This document shows positions 25,915 to 34,752 of a DNA stretch of 64,000 bases, piece after piece (positions within the stretch are counted from its first letter, which is position 1; each line of letters opens with the position of its first letter). Position numbers and translations under genes: made by a program. Source of the stretch: Evansella halocellulosilytica. Lineage in GTDB: Bacteria > Bacillota > Bacilli > Bacillales > Salisediminibacteriaceae. The DNA is taken from the NCBI RefSeq assembly GCF_002335745.1, contig NZ_NIST01000001.1:391981-455980 (forward strand), read 5' to 3'. Below the pieces are notes generated by a model that worked only from the letters and a program-made list of their open reading frames with translations, did not search any database and had not been told where the DNA came from.

Positions 25915-26153
25915 CTTCTTGGTCGCTAGTATACGATACGTTAACGACTGATAACCGCAGCGGTCTCGATAAGTACCTTGATTCTTTTAGTGGAGATAAA
26001 AACGATACCGTATAAAAAAAAGACAATTATGGGTAAAAGAAATGATTAAAGATTTTTTTAGTTTAAGGGAAGTTAGAGCGTAGTTTTCACCGGCCAACGA
26101 TTCACTTCACTTTCAAACTTTGGCGGCTTTTCTGGAGATGTTAAATTCAGTTA
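25915..26153. other. Intergenic stretch, nothing recognised
   Basis: AT-rich sequence between convergent genes. I see no gene, promoter or repeat in it. Confidence 0.3.
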
Positions 26154-26663
26154 TTAGTGTTGCTTCACATCATCAAATTGATATGGAACAGACTCCTCCG
26201 TTCTCTTTTCAAGTTCATGTGAGAGTTTTTTCGATGAAATGATCGAAAAGGCAAATGGTCTATATTGGTTAGGAAATTTAGCGATTAATTCGACAGTACG
26301 GCCATCAAATTGATACCGAACAAGATTTTTCATTTCAATTACCGTCTTTACATTCGTAAATAACGGAACAAATAGCACATAATTTTTAGTTACAACTAAG
26401 TAACCTCGTTTTTCCAGACTATGTCTAACGGCATCAACGATGAGGATTGTGTCTTCTTTTACGATCGCCTTCACTTTATATTTTACAATTGCGGCAATCA
26501 ATAAGTCGATTCCAAAGGACAATATAACAGCTGTCAGCAAACTGAGTAAACTGTAAATCACCCCCCACTGGCTAAGAAAAACCGTTCCAAATACCCCAAA
26601 TAAAAGCCAACTGACAATGTAACGAAAATATTTATCGGTAAACGGTCCAGCAAGTCCGTTCAT
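26154..26663 (-). CDS. Hypothetical membrane protein, 169 aa
   Basis: Two adjacent hydrophobic helices (about 12-32 and 36-60) are followed by a soluble C-terminal domain of alternating strands (AIVKEDTILIVDAVRHSLEKRGY, VIEMKNLVRYQFDGRTVELIAKF). This suggests a membrane-anchored cytoplasmic domain. I do not recognise the family. ATG 26663 follows AAAGGGGGTGAAAATGT. It stands alone on the minus strand. Confidence 0.72.
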   Translation of the reverse strand: MNGLAGPFTDKYFRYIVSWLLFGVFGTVFLSQWGVIYSLLSLLTAVILSFGIDLLIAAIVKYKVKAIVKEDTILIVDAVRHSLEKRGYLVVTKNYVLFVPLFTNVKTVIEMKNLVRYQFDGRTVELIAKFPNQYRPFAFSIISSKKLSHELEKRTEESVPYQFDDVKQH

Positions 26664-26754
26664 ACATTTTCACCCCCTTTTTAAATATATAGTTTATTAA
26701 TATACCACAAACTACAAAATTATTAAACTAATTTGTTCTATTCAACCTCTTGAA

Positions 26755-26850
26755 GGACATAGAATCCGTTATTTTCACAAAAGACGATTATTTTTATAGC
26801 GCTGGAGGACATCCAATCCGTTATATCGTGAAAAGGATGAGAAAAATCGT
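26755..26850 (+). repeat. GGACA...CCGTTATTT repeat, two units
   Basis: GGACATAGAATCCGTTATTT (26755) and GGACATCCAATCCGTTATAT (26817) lie 62 bp apart. They share the core seen at 18.8-19.3 and 37.9-38.2 kb. The rest of 26664-26950 shows no gene. Confidence 0.55.
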
Positions 26851-26949
26851 AACGAATCATTTGGTCAGCTACATTCAATATTTTAGCTTTTTAGGCATCC
26901 GGATATAAACAAAACTATCGTCCATAAGTTTCATCATTTCTGATGGTAC

Positions 26950-27026
26950 AAAAAATGCCCGGTATCTCCAATACAAAGTATAGAAAAACACAATTGATTG
27001 TATCTATACCTATGGAGAGCCGAGCA
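26950..27026 (-). terminator. Possible long terminator hairpin after the LtaS-type gene
   Basis: Minus-strand GCTCGG/CCGGGC (with G-U) encloses TCTCCA/TGGAGA and TATAG/CTATA and is followed by ATTTTTTG. It lies about 165 nt past the stop codon. Confidence 0.5.
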
Positions 27027-27191
27027 CTGCTTCCTAATAGAGGATGCTCAAAAATCCGAGTAAAATAGCTTTCGTATCTCTGCGTTGACTCGTTTCTCTG
27101 TTACGCACGTATGAACACCATACGCGCCGCTACTCAAAACTTTGTCGCATAGATCTACTTGATTCCTTTTGTTCTTCTTTTTGAACACGCA

Positions 27192-29042
27192 CTAATATTT
27201 AAATCTTAACAAGTCGCCGTATATAATTTTGTCAGAGTAGTAAAGTTCTGATTCACCTTTTTCTTTAGCTGAAAGACAATGATCCATGGAAATCTCTTCA
27301 CCTGTATGATTGTCATAACACGTTTCTGCCGTATAGATGATTTCATCTGTAATAACTGTACCATTCCTTAATACGGCAAAATCCTCTCTTTGATCATTGA
27401 GTAAGTCTGAGCCAAACATGAAAAATTCCTCTTCTTGAATTCCTAAAAGGTTCATTAACGTTGGCATGACATCAATTTGGCCTGATACCGAACTAATTGT
27501 TTCCCCTTCCATTCCAGGAATATGAATAATGAGCGGTACACGTTCAAGCTTAACTGATTCGAATTGGTCTAGGTCTTTATCTAAATAATCACCTAACTCA
27601 TCATAATGACTCTCAGCAATACCATAATGATCACCATACATGACTAACATTGTATTTTCATAGATACCTTGTTCTTTTAATTTCTCAACGAGATCTTTCA
27701 TCGCTTCATCCGTATAGCGAACTGTCGGAAAATACCGATTTACGATCTCGCTTTCCGAATCATAACGATCAATGAAGTGGTCCTCGGGATCTAGTTCATA
27801 AGGGAAATGATTCGTTAAAGTAAGAAAGGTACCGTAAAACGGCTTTCGTATTTCTTCTACATATTCCATTGATTGTTCAATCCAGTCGATATCCTTCAAG
27901 CCCCATCCAACTGTATTATCCTCATTAATGTCATAGTCATCAAATGAATAGTACCGATCGTAACCTAGATTTTCATACATGACATCGCGATTATAAAACG
28001 TCTCATCGTTTGCATGAAATGACGCAGTGTGATAGCCGATATCCCTTAACATTTCAGGAAGTGCAAAATATTTGTGATCTGCATGTGTATGAAATACTGC
28101 CCCTCGCCCTAACGGATAAAGGGAATTGTTTATTAAAAATTCTGCATCTGACGTCTTCCCTTGACCAGTTTGATAATAGAAATTGTCAAAATAAAAGCTT
28201 TCTTCAATGAGCCCGTTCATGAATGGCGTAATTTCTTGACCATTCACTTCCTCACCGATAACAAAGTTTTCAACCGATTCTAACGAAACAACGATCACAT
28301 TCATTCCTTCAGCAGCCCCGAAATACTCACTGTTCGCATTGACTCTGCGTTGGTCCAAGTGTTCTTCGATATCGTCCCAGTCATCTTTTTCAGCAAATAC
28401 CGTCTGAGTACTTGTAGACATATGAACAAATGCATCATATACATAAAAGTTATATAAACCAATCGATTGCACAAGATGATCACGGTTAAAAGAGTGAGCC
28501 CGAGTGTCAGATGTCCCTAATCGATCTGCTTGGGAAACGCCGACAATTGTTAAAGCAGTCACCGCAATAATCGCATACTTATGTTTTCCTTGTTTAAGTG
28601 GTGTTTGGCGAACGGACAAGTATTGAGGCTTTTTCATGATGAGAAAACCGATAATAAAAATATCGATGAAAAAGAACAGGTCATACCACTGAATCAATTC
28701 AATTATACTCGTGCTTAAGTCACCCATATTCGTACTCATCACTAGCATAGGCAACGTGATAACATCACTGAATTCCCTGTAATAGACCGCATTCGAGTAT
28801 AAAACTACTGTCAATAACAGACTAATGACAAAATAATACTTACTTTGTATATTAGGCTTCATTAAAAGTCCGATACTAAAAACAACGAGCAGAAATGCAA
28901 GTGGATTTAACGCAAAAATTACACCTTCAAATACTTGATTTATATTTAAATTGAAAGTAAAAATAGAAACAATAAATGTCTTTAACCATATGACAGCGAG
29001 GCAAAAAAGCATCAGCTTATGGTCACGGACAAAGGCTTTCAT
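27192..29042 (-). CDS. LTA synthase family membrane sulfatase (LtaS-like)
   Basis: The 616-aa protein has five membrane helices in its first 180 residues and an extracellular sulfatase-fold domain. Catalytic Thr297 lies in TGQGKTSDAEF, with metal ligands in VVSLESVENF and YGDHYGIAESHY. LtaS polymerises glycerol phosphate from phosphatidylglycerol onto the lipoteichoic acid anchor; paralogues (YfnI, YqgS, YvgJ) differ in initiation or stress roles. ATG 29042 was chosen because AAAGGA is correctly placed for it. The C-terminal tail has two cysteines (ETCYDN, MDHCLS) that could form a disulphide outside the cell. Confidence 0.9.
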   Translation of the reverse strand: MKAFVRDHKLMLFCLAVIWLKTFIVSIFTFNLNINQVFEGVIFALNPLAFLLVVFSIGLLMKPNIQSKYYFVISLLLTVVLYSNAVYYREFSDVITLPMLVMSTNMGDLSTSIIELIQWYDLFFFIDIFIIGFLIMKKPQYLSVRQTPLKQGKHKYAIIAVTALTIVGVSQADRLGTSDTRAHSFNRDHLVQSIGLYNFYVYDAFVHMSTSTQTVFAEKDDWDDIEEHLDQRRVNANSEYFGAAEGMNVIVVSLESVENFVIGEEVNGQEITPFMNGLIEESFYFDNFYYQTGQGKTSDAEFLINNSLYPLGRGAVFHTHADHKYFALPEMLRDIGYHTASFHANDETFYNRDVMYENLGYDRYYSFDDYDINEDNTVGWGLKDIDWIEQSMEYVEEIRKPFYGTFLTLTNHFPYELDPEDHFIDRYDSESEIVNRYFPTVRYTDEAMKDLVEKLKEQGIYENTMLVMYGDHYGIAESHYDELGDYLDKDLDQFESVKLERVPLIIHIPGMEGETISSVSGQIDVMPTLMNLLGIQEEEFFMFGSDLLNDQREDFAVLRNGTVITDEIIYTAETCYDNHTGEEISMDHCLSAKEKGESELYYSDKIIYGDLLRFKY

Positions 29043-29376
29043 AATAGCCATCCTTTCTTCACATTTCCCTTATACTAAAGGTTGTTCAAACATAATCCCT
29101 CTCTAGTTAAACGAGCAATAATAAGAAATTATTCCTATTCATTTTATGAAAGAAGACAACTCTCCTACAATAATTGTTTCATATTTACATTTTTTTATAG
29201 ATTTCGCAGGCTTGTTCAACCGGAATGATGACTTACTCTCCTATACCCTGTTCACGATAAACATTAACCAAACCCTTCTATATAATAGAGACGATACACA
29301 AATGATGAAAGTTTCAAAATTCTCTGGAAGCTGATACAATGAAAGGGATGACTACATAAGATAAGGGAGAATAGAC
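29043..29376. other. Divergent intergenic region, nothing recognised
   Basis: It lies between the LtaS-type gene and the aminopeptidase. A 62-codon open frame at 29146-29334 lacks a ribosome site and family motifs. No clear promoter or repeat was found. Confidence 0.3.
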
Positions 29377-30609
29377 ATGGGACAATTTGAACAAAAATTA
29401 GAAAAGTACGCTGAATTAGCGGTTAAAATCGGTGTCAATGTTCAAAAAGGACAGACGTTAGTCGTTTCTGCACCAATTTCCTCTGCTGATTTAGTAAGGA
29501 AGATTGCCAAGAAAGCATATGAGGCTGGAGCGAAAAATGTTCATATTGAGTGGAGTGATGACGAATTAACTCGAATGAAATTTGATATGGCTCCATTTGA
29601 AGCTTTCAAAGATTACCCACTTTGGAAAGCAAAAGGGTTTGAAGAGATGGCCGAAAACGGGGCTGCATTTATGACCGTAAAATCAACTGACCCAGACCTT
29701 TTGAAAGGTGTAGATCCTGAGCGAATTGCAACTGCAAACAAAACTGCTGGAAAAGCAATGGATACGTTCCGCAAGTATATTCAATCAGACAAGTTAAGTT
29801 GGCTTGTTGTTGCTGCTCCTTCAAAATCATGGGCAGCGAAAGTATTCCCAGATGCATCTGAAGAGGAGCAAGAAGCTAAATTATGGGAAGCAATGTTCGA
29901 AGCGGTTCGTGTAAACACTGCAGACCCTGTGGCTGCCTGGAAAGAGCATGACACGAATTTACAGACAAAAGCGCAATTTTTGAACGAAAAAAATTATCAG
30001 AAACTCCATTACCGCGCCCCTGGAACAGATTTAACGATTGAGCTGCCAGAAGGCCACATATGGAAAGGTGGTGGCGGTGCAAACGAAGCAGGTGTTCATT
30101 TTGTAGCGAATATGCCTACTGAAGAAGTGTTTACTGCACCGAAAAAACAAGGTGTCAATGGATATGTCACAAATACAAAACCACTTAATTACGGCGGAAA
30201 TTTAATTGATAAGTTCACTTTAACATTTAAAGACGGCAAAGTTGTTGATTATAAAGCTGAAGTCGGTGCAGACACGCTCAAACATTTACTTGACACGGAT
30301 GAAGGCGCGAAATTTTTAGGTGAAGTAGCACTCGTTCCACATAGTTCACCTATTTCACAGTCAGGTATTCTATTTTACAATACTCTTTATGACGAAAATG
30401 CATCGAATCACATTGCATTAGGTAGCGCGTACACATTCTGTGTCAAAGGCGGACCTAAAATGTCTAAGGAAGACCAAGAAAAAGTCGGCTTAAACCAAAG
30501 TATTACTCACGTCGACTTTATGATCGGCTCAGGAGAAATGGATATTGACGGGGTAAAAGCTGACGGTACGAGTGAACCTTTATTCCGTCAAGGAGAATGG
30601 GCAATCTAA
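29377..30609 (+). CDS. Aminopeptidase, M29 family (AmpS/PepS-like)
   Basis: The 410-aa protein matches the thermophilic metallo-aminopeptidase family M29 in length and motifs: GTDLTIELPEGHIWKGGGG, NMPTEEVFTAP with a metal-binding glutamate, ELALVPHSSPIS-like EVALVPHSSPIS, and NHIALGSAY with THVDFMIGS near the end. It removes N-terminal residues from peptides in the cytoplasm. ATG 29377 follows AAGGGAGAATAGAC. It stands upstream of pdxK with its own spacing. Confidence 0.93.
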   Translation: MGQFEQKLEKYAELAVKIGVNVQKGQTLVVSAPISSADLVRKIAKKAYEAGAKNVHIEWSDDELTRMKFDMAPFEAFKDYPLWKAKGFEEMAENGAAFMTVKSTDPDLLKGVDPERIATANKTAGKAMDTFRKYIQSDKLSWLVVAAPSKSWAAKVFPDASEEEQEAKLWEAMFEAVRVNTADPVAAWKEHDTNLQTKAQFLNEKNYQKLHYRAPGTDLTIELPEGHIWKGGGGANEAGVHFVANMPTEEVFTAPKKQGVNGYVTNTKPLNYGGNLIDKFTLTFKDGKVVDYKAEVGADTLKHLLDTDEGAKFLGEVALVPHSSPISQSGILFYNTLYDENASNHIALGSAYTFCVKGGPKMSKEDQEKVGLNQSITHVDFMIGSGEMDIDGVKADGTSEPLFRQGEWAI

Positions 30610-30720
30610 CCTCTTCATCATTTTTAATCAACCTCACATAAGGCATGACGAATAGCGCAGCTTCTGTTAATCTTTTAGCAGGAGCTGTTACTATTTTTTC
30701 TTTATTTGGAGGCGAAACAT

Positions 30721-31527
30721 ATGACGATGAAAAAAGCGATTACAATTGCCGGTTCCGATACGAGTGGTGGGGCCGGCATTCAGGCAGACTTAACAACATT
30801 TCATGAACTTGGTGTTTACGGAATGAATGCCTTGACGACTATTGTAACGATGGATCCAAAAAATAATTGGGCTCATCAAGTTTTCCCACAACCGATCGAC
30901 GTTGTAGAGACACAGTTAGAAACGATTCTTGATGGTATCGGTGTCGATGCAGCCAAAACGGGGATGCTCGGTTCTAGTGAAATGATCGAAATGGCAGCTG
31001 AGAAATTAACGGAAAAGAATATAAAGAACGTTGTTGTTGACCCTGTTATGGTGTGTAAAGGTGCAGATGAACCTCTTCACCCAGAGCATACAATCAGCTA
31101 TCGCCAATCACTTGTGCCAATTGCAACTGTTGTGACACCTAATTTATTCGAAGCTGGCCAGTTAAGCGGAGTTAAACCGATTGAAACGGTCGAGCAAATG
31201 AAAGAAGCTGCTGTAAAAATAAAAGAGCTAGGGGCAAAATACGTCTTGATTAAAGGCGGAAGTTCAATAGGCGGAACAGCAGTTGATGTTTTTTATGATG
31301 GAGAAACATTCGAACTTTTAGAATCTGAAAAAATCGAGACCGACTATACTCACGGTGCCGGCTGCACATACGCTGCAGCGATTTGTGCGGGGCTGGCAAA
31401 TGGTCATGATGCTCATACAGCTGTCAAAGCTGCAAAATCCTTTATTACGAATGCTATTTGTGAATCGTTCCCATTAAACGAATACATTGGCCCTGTTAAA
31501 CGATATGCAAACCGAAGCGTCAAATAA
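30721..31527 (+). CDS. pdxK: Pyridoxine/hydroxymethylpyrimidine kinase (YwdB-like PdxK)
   Basis: The 268-aa ribokinase-fold protein has KAITIAGSDTSGGAGIQADL, the substrate site VVDPVMVCKGADEPL and the anion-hole motif DYTHGAGCTYAAA with its catalytic Cys/Asp region. It matches B. subtilis PdxK (271 aa), a ThiD-like enzyme that phosphorylates pyridoxal, pyridoxine and pyridoxamine for PLP salvage. ATG 30721 follows GGAGGCGAAACAT. A ThiD role in thiamine synthesis is the alternative, but no thiamine gene is nearby. Confidence 0.9.
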   Translation: MTMKKAITIAGSDTSGGAGIQADLTTFHELGVYGMNALTTIVTMDPKNNWAHQVFPQPIDVVETQLETILDGIGVDAAKTGMLGSSEMIEMAAEKLTEKNIKNVVVDPVMVCKGADEPLHPEHTISYRQSLVPIATVVTPNLFEAGQLSGVKPIETVEQMKEAAVKIKELGAKYVLIKGGSSIGGTAVDVFYDGETFELLESEKIETDYTHGAGCTYAAAICAGLANGHDAHTAVKAAKSFITNAICESFPLNEYIGPVKRYANRSVK

Positions 31528-31540
31528 TAAGTAGATGAAG

Positions 31541-31580
31541 GCTGTCCAAAGTGAACTTTGAGGGCAGCTCTTTTTATTTT
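31541..31580 (+). terminator. Terminator after pdxK
   Basis: GCTGTCCAAAGT/ACTTTGAGGGCAGC, imperfect, followed by TCTTTTTATTTT. The hairpin is also the end of the dispersed ~120-bp repeat. Confidence 0.7.
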
Positions 31581-31666
31581 CTTATTTAATAGAATTCAAA
31601 ATCACTATTGCTGGAAGCTTTCACCAAATAGATAAGTGCGACATCTACTCAAACTGCATGCACTCC
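31541..31666 (-). repeat. Dispersed ~120-bp repeat, copy B (inverted)
   Basis: Read on the minus strand it gives GAGTAGATGTCGCA, GGTGAAAGCTTCC and ATAGTGATTTTGAATTCTAT and ends in the TTTGGACAGC hairpin. This matches copy A at 9939-10060 in order and spacing. Nothing else is seen in 31667-31890. Confidence 0.65.
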
Positions 31667-31897
31667 CAGCTTATTTTAGCTCAATTAAATACCGTTAGCC
31701 TTCTTTCACTTTCTCCCTCCTCTCTATTTCAACCTTTCAGTTAACATTCGACTACATAGTTATAATGACCTATTCATTACAAGAAAAATATCGTTTTCTG
31801 TCAAATCAGAATTTTCCAATAATTAAGTATCGGCGAGTATTATTTAGTAAAACGAAGAAAAGTGAATTTGTTCGCAGTACATAGATTATAACGAGCA

Positions 31898-31926
31898 TTG
31901 AGAAAAAGAATGTCGTTGAATAGAAT
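31898..31926 (+). promoter_or_regulatory. Probable SigA promoter of the first peptide ABC operon
   Basis: TTGAGA (31898-31903), a 17-nt spacer, then TAGAAT (31921-31926), about 53 nt before the TTG start. Confidence 0.5.
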
Positions 31927-31978
31927 AAGGCAGACAACTTAGTACAAACAGAAAAAATATTGAGGGGGGGCAATTTTA

Positions 31979-33661
31979 TTGAAGCTGGAACGTTACAAAT
32001 CAATCTTTCTATTGATCTCACTTGTGATCATTCTTGCTGCGTGCAGCGATAATGACGAGGAGACGAGCAGCGTTATTGATGAATCAACTGGGGAGGATGT
32101 TGAACACGGTGAAATTGTACGAGACATTGTCATTAATAGTTCGACCCAAGAGGCAAACAGGCAAAACTATGAAGCTGCACTCATGATGCAAACTCAATGG
32201 GAAGAGCTAGGAATGAACGTCTCTGTCGAACCACTTGAATTCAATACACTTACAGGCCGTTTATATGGTGACTCACAAGAGTTCGATGTGTATACAATCG
32301 GCTGGTCTGGAAGAGTGGAACGAATCGATCCTGATATGTTCTTATACTCTATCTTCCACTCATCAAACACAGAACCGGGTGGGAATAACACAACTGGCTA
32401 TAGTAACCCTGCTTATGATGAATTAGCAGATGCCCAACGAAAAGAGATGGATCCGGACGAACGCAGGGAAATCGTCTTTGAAGCCCAACAAATGCTTGCT
32501 GACGAAGCTCCATTAATTACACTTTATGCACGTGATCTTTATCATGCATATAATCATGAACGATTTACAAATATGAATGCGATGCCTGGTGAGGGAATTT
32601 TCAGTGAATGGATGCCAATGGATGCTGAGCCGTTAACCGATGATGCCACTTTACGTATCGCAAGTATTCATGACTTGGACACTTTAAACCCACTAGCTGC
32701 AAATAGTGTTTATGAATGGAGAAACCTTCGTCTTATTTATGATAAACTCATCCGCTTAACACCAGAAGGGGAACCTGAACCTTGGGCAGCTGAAAGCTGG
32801 GACATTGTGGATGACACAACAATTGACGTAACAGTACGAGACGGAATGAATTTCCATGATGGTGAACCTGTTACGGTTGAAGATGTTGCTTTCTCCTATG
32901 AATATATGATTGATTGGGAAGTTGGCTACTTTTTGGCATTTCTAAACCCAATCGATACAGTAGAAATTGTCGATGATAATACTGTCCGTTTCACATTAAA
33001 TGAACCATATGCTCCATTTATAAACAACACATTAGCGCAAATCCCAATCTTGCCAAAACATATTTGGGAAACAATCGTTGAAGATGAAGGATTGAATCAC
33101 CCCGAAGAATTTAATAATGATGAAGTGATTGGCAGCGGTCCATTTACATTTGAAGTTTGGAGACGTGGCGAAGAACTTCGAACAGCTAGATTCGATGATC
33201 ATTTTTATGATGTCAATATTGACGGTTACATCGTTGATCTTTATTCACAAAATGAAGGAGTCATGACAGCACTTGAAACTGGCGATGTTGATACGAACGG
33301 AGAACAATTTATCCCAGCACATATTAATCAGGCAGAAAGCCTAGCACATTTGGAAATGATTGAAGTTCCTGATATCGGCTATCAATATGTTAGTTTCAAC
33401 ACCCGACTAGAGCCTTTCGATGACACAGCATTCCGTCAAGCGATTGCCCATACAATTGACTTCGATGAAATTCTCGATGTTCATTTAGAAGGGTTCGGAC
33501 AACGAGGCGGATCTGGGCTTGTCATTAATGAAGCAAATGAATTTTGGCATAATCCCGATGTTGAACGTCCTGAATTTGACCCGGAGCGAGCAAGGGAAAT
33601 ACTTTCAGACGCTGGTTACACATGGGATGAAGATGGACGGTTAAGGATGCCAAACAATTAA
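31979..33661 (+). CDS. Peptide/opine-type ABC substrate-binding lipoprotein, apparently circularly permuted
   Basis: The 560-aa lipoprotein has a signal peptide with lipobox LAAC (Cys22). In family-5 binding proteins the mature chain opens with a TLRIA-type strand and ends with a segment containing IGWSG, HSSN, GYSNPAYDEL and FEAQQMLADEAPLITLY. Here that C-terminal segment comes first (about 46-210). The normal N-terminus (ATLRIASIHDLDTLNPL) starts only near residue 223, and the chain ends at EILSDAGYTWDEDGRLRMPNN, where the moved block would normally follow. The TTG start has a GGGGGGG site. It is the first gene of a complete dppB-C-D-F-type operon. Peptide, nickel or sugar ligands are all possible. 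Confidence 0.85.
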   Translation: MKLERYKSIFLLISLVIILAACSDNDEETSSVIDESTGEDVEHGEIVRDIVINSSTQEANRQNYEAALMMQTQWEELGMNVSVEPLEFNTLTGRLYGDSQEFDVYTIGWSGRVERIDPDMFLYSIFHSSNTEPGGNNTTGYSNPAYDELADAQRKEMDPDERREIVFEAQQMLADEAPLITLYARDLYHAYNHERFTNMNAMPGEGIFSEWMPMDAEPLTDDATLRIASIHDLDTLNPLAANSVYEWRNLRLIYDKLIRLTPEGEPEPWAAESWDIVDDTTIDVTVRDGMNFHDGEPVTVEDVAFSYEYMIDWEVGYFLAFLNPIDTVEIVDDNTVRFTLNEPYAPFINNTLAQIPILPKHIWETIVEDEGLNHPEEFNNDEVIGSGPFTFEVWRRGEELRTARFDDHFYDVNIDGYIVDLYSQNEGVMTALETGDVDTNGEQFIPAHINQAESLAHLEMIEVPDIGYQYVSFNTRLEPFDDTAFRQAIAHTIDFDEILDVHLEGFGQRGGSGLVINEANEFWHNPDVERPEFDPERAREILSDAGYTWDEDGRLRMPNN

Positions 33662-33671
33662 ATTTCTACGA

Positions 33672-33702
33672 GGAGAAAGTCGGCGCTCCGTCGACTTTCT
33701 CC
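33672..33702 (+). other. Intra-operon hairpin between binding protein and permease
   Basis: GGAGAAAGTCG/CGACTTTCTCC, 11 bp, with no T-run. Such hairpins often protect the 3' end of a more abundant binding-protein mRNA. Confidence 0.6.
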
Positions 33703-33757
33703 ATTTCAAGAACACTCAATTATGACCTCTTAAATAAAGGTGGTGGATCGTTACATC

Positions 33758-34729
33758 ATGCTTAAATATATCGGTAAACGAACGATACAAATGGTCATTA
33801 CTTTACTCATTGTTGCAACGTTAATTTTCCTTATGTTCCGTATCATGCCTGGAGATCCTTCTGCAGCAATGATTGATCCTTCCATCCCTCAAGAAGCTCG
33901 TGAACAAATGATGGAAAGGTACGGATTAAATGATGGATTGTGGACCCAGTATACCGTTTTTATGGCTGACTTATTACGCTTTGATTTTGGACAATCTTTT
34001 TATTACAACAGAGACACAATCGAAATTCTCGGAGATAAGCTGGCGTCTACTCTCATCTTAATGTTCGCTGCAATGATCTTCGCCTATGGAATCGGTGTGT
34101 TTGGCGGAGCTTGGATGGCATGGAGAAGAGGTACATGGGGAGAATCATTCGCTACAGTATTAGCTCTCGTATTCCGTTCTGCTCCAACATTTTGGCTCGG
34201 TATTATGGCCATTTATTTATTCTCAGTTATATTAGGCTGGTTTCCCCATTCAGGCATTCGAACATCTGGATACGAAGCAGATAATTGGATGCAGGTGTAC
34301 TTTACGTGGGACTTTGTCTGGCATTTAATTTTACCGACGATCGTTGCCGGAGTATTTTTCTTAGCTACCCCGTTATTAATTATGCGCAATACAATGCTTG
34401 AAGTCATGGGTGAAGATTACATAGAAATGGCAAAAGCAAAAGGGGTTAAAGAAAGGAAAATTCTTTTTCGACATGCAGCAAGAAATGCTCTGCTTCCCGT
34501 CGTTACGGCTGGAGCCCTTTTTATCGGTTCTGCAATTGGCGGTCAAGTGTTAGTTGAGTATGTTTTCAGCTGGCCAGGCCTAGGACAGGAAATTGTTTTA
34601 GCGGCACAGCGACACGATTATCCATTAGCACAAGGTTCATTTATTATTATGGCTGCCCTCATTATGATTATGAATCTAGTAGCAGATATCGTCTATGCCT
34701 ACCTTGATCCACGTATTTCTTATAAATAA
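33758..34729 (+). CDS. Peptide ABC transporter permease (DppB/OppB-like)
   Basis: The 323-aa permease has six membrane helices and the DppB N-terminus FRIMPGDPSAAMIDPSIPQE after helix 1. The ATPase-contact EAA loop appears as EDYIEMAKAKGVKERKILFRHAARNALLP, and VLVEYVFSWPGLGQEI follows. It pairs with the DppC-type permease 23 nt downstream to form the channel. ATG 33758 was chosen; in-frame GTGs at 33740/33743 overlap the AAAGGTGG site. Confidence 0.92.
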   Translation: MLKYIGKRTIQMVITLLIVATLIFLMFRIMPGDPSAAMIDPSIPQEAREQMMERYGLNDGLWTQYTVFMADLLRFDFGQSFYYNRDTIEILGDKLASTLILMFAAMIFAYGIGVFGGAWMAWRRGTWGESFATVLALVFRSAPTFWLGIMAIYLFSVILGWFPHSGIRTSGYEADNWMQVYFTWDFVWHLILPTIVAGVFFLATPLLIMRNTMLEVMGEDYIEMAKAKGVKERKILFRHAARNALLPVVTAGALFIGSAIGGQVLVEYVFSWPGLGQEIVLAAQRHDYPLAQGSFIIMAALIMIMNLVADIVYAYLDPRISYK

Positions 34730-34752
34730 ATAGAAATGGGGTGAGCTTGTCT

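Noticed and set aside
29146..29334. Small ORF of 62 codons before the aminopeptidase
   Set aside because: There is no Shine-Dalgarno sequence or family resemblance; it is probably chance in an AT-rich gap.
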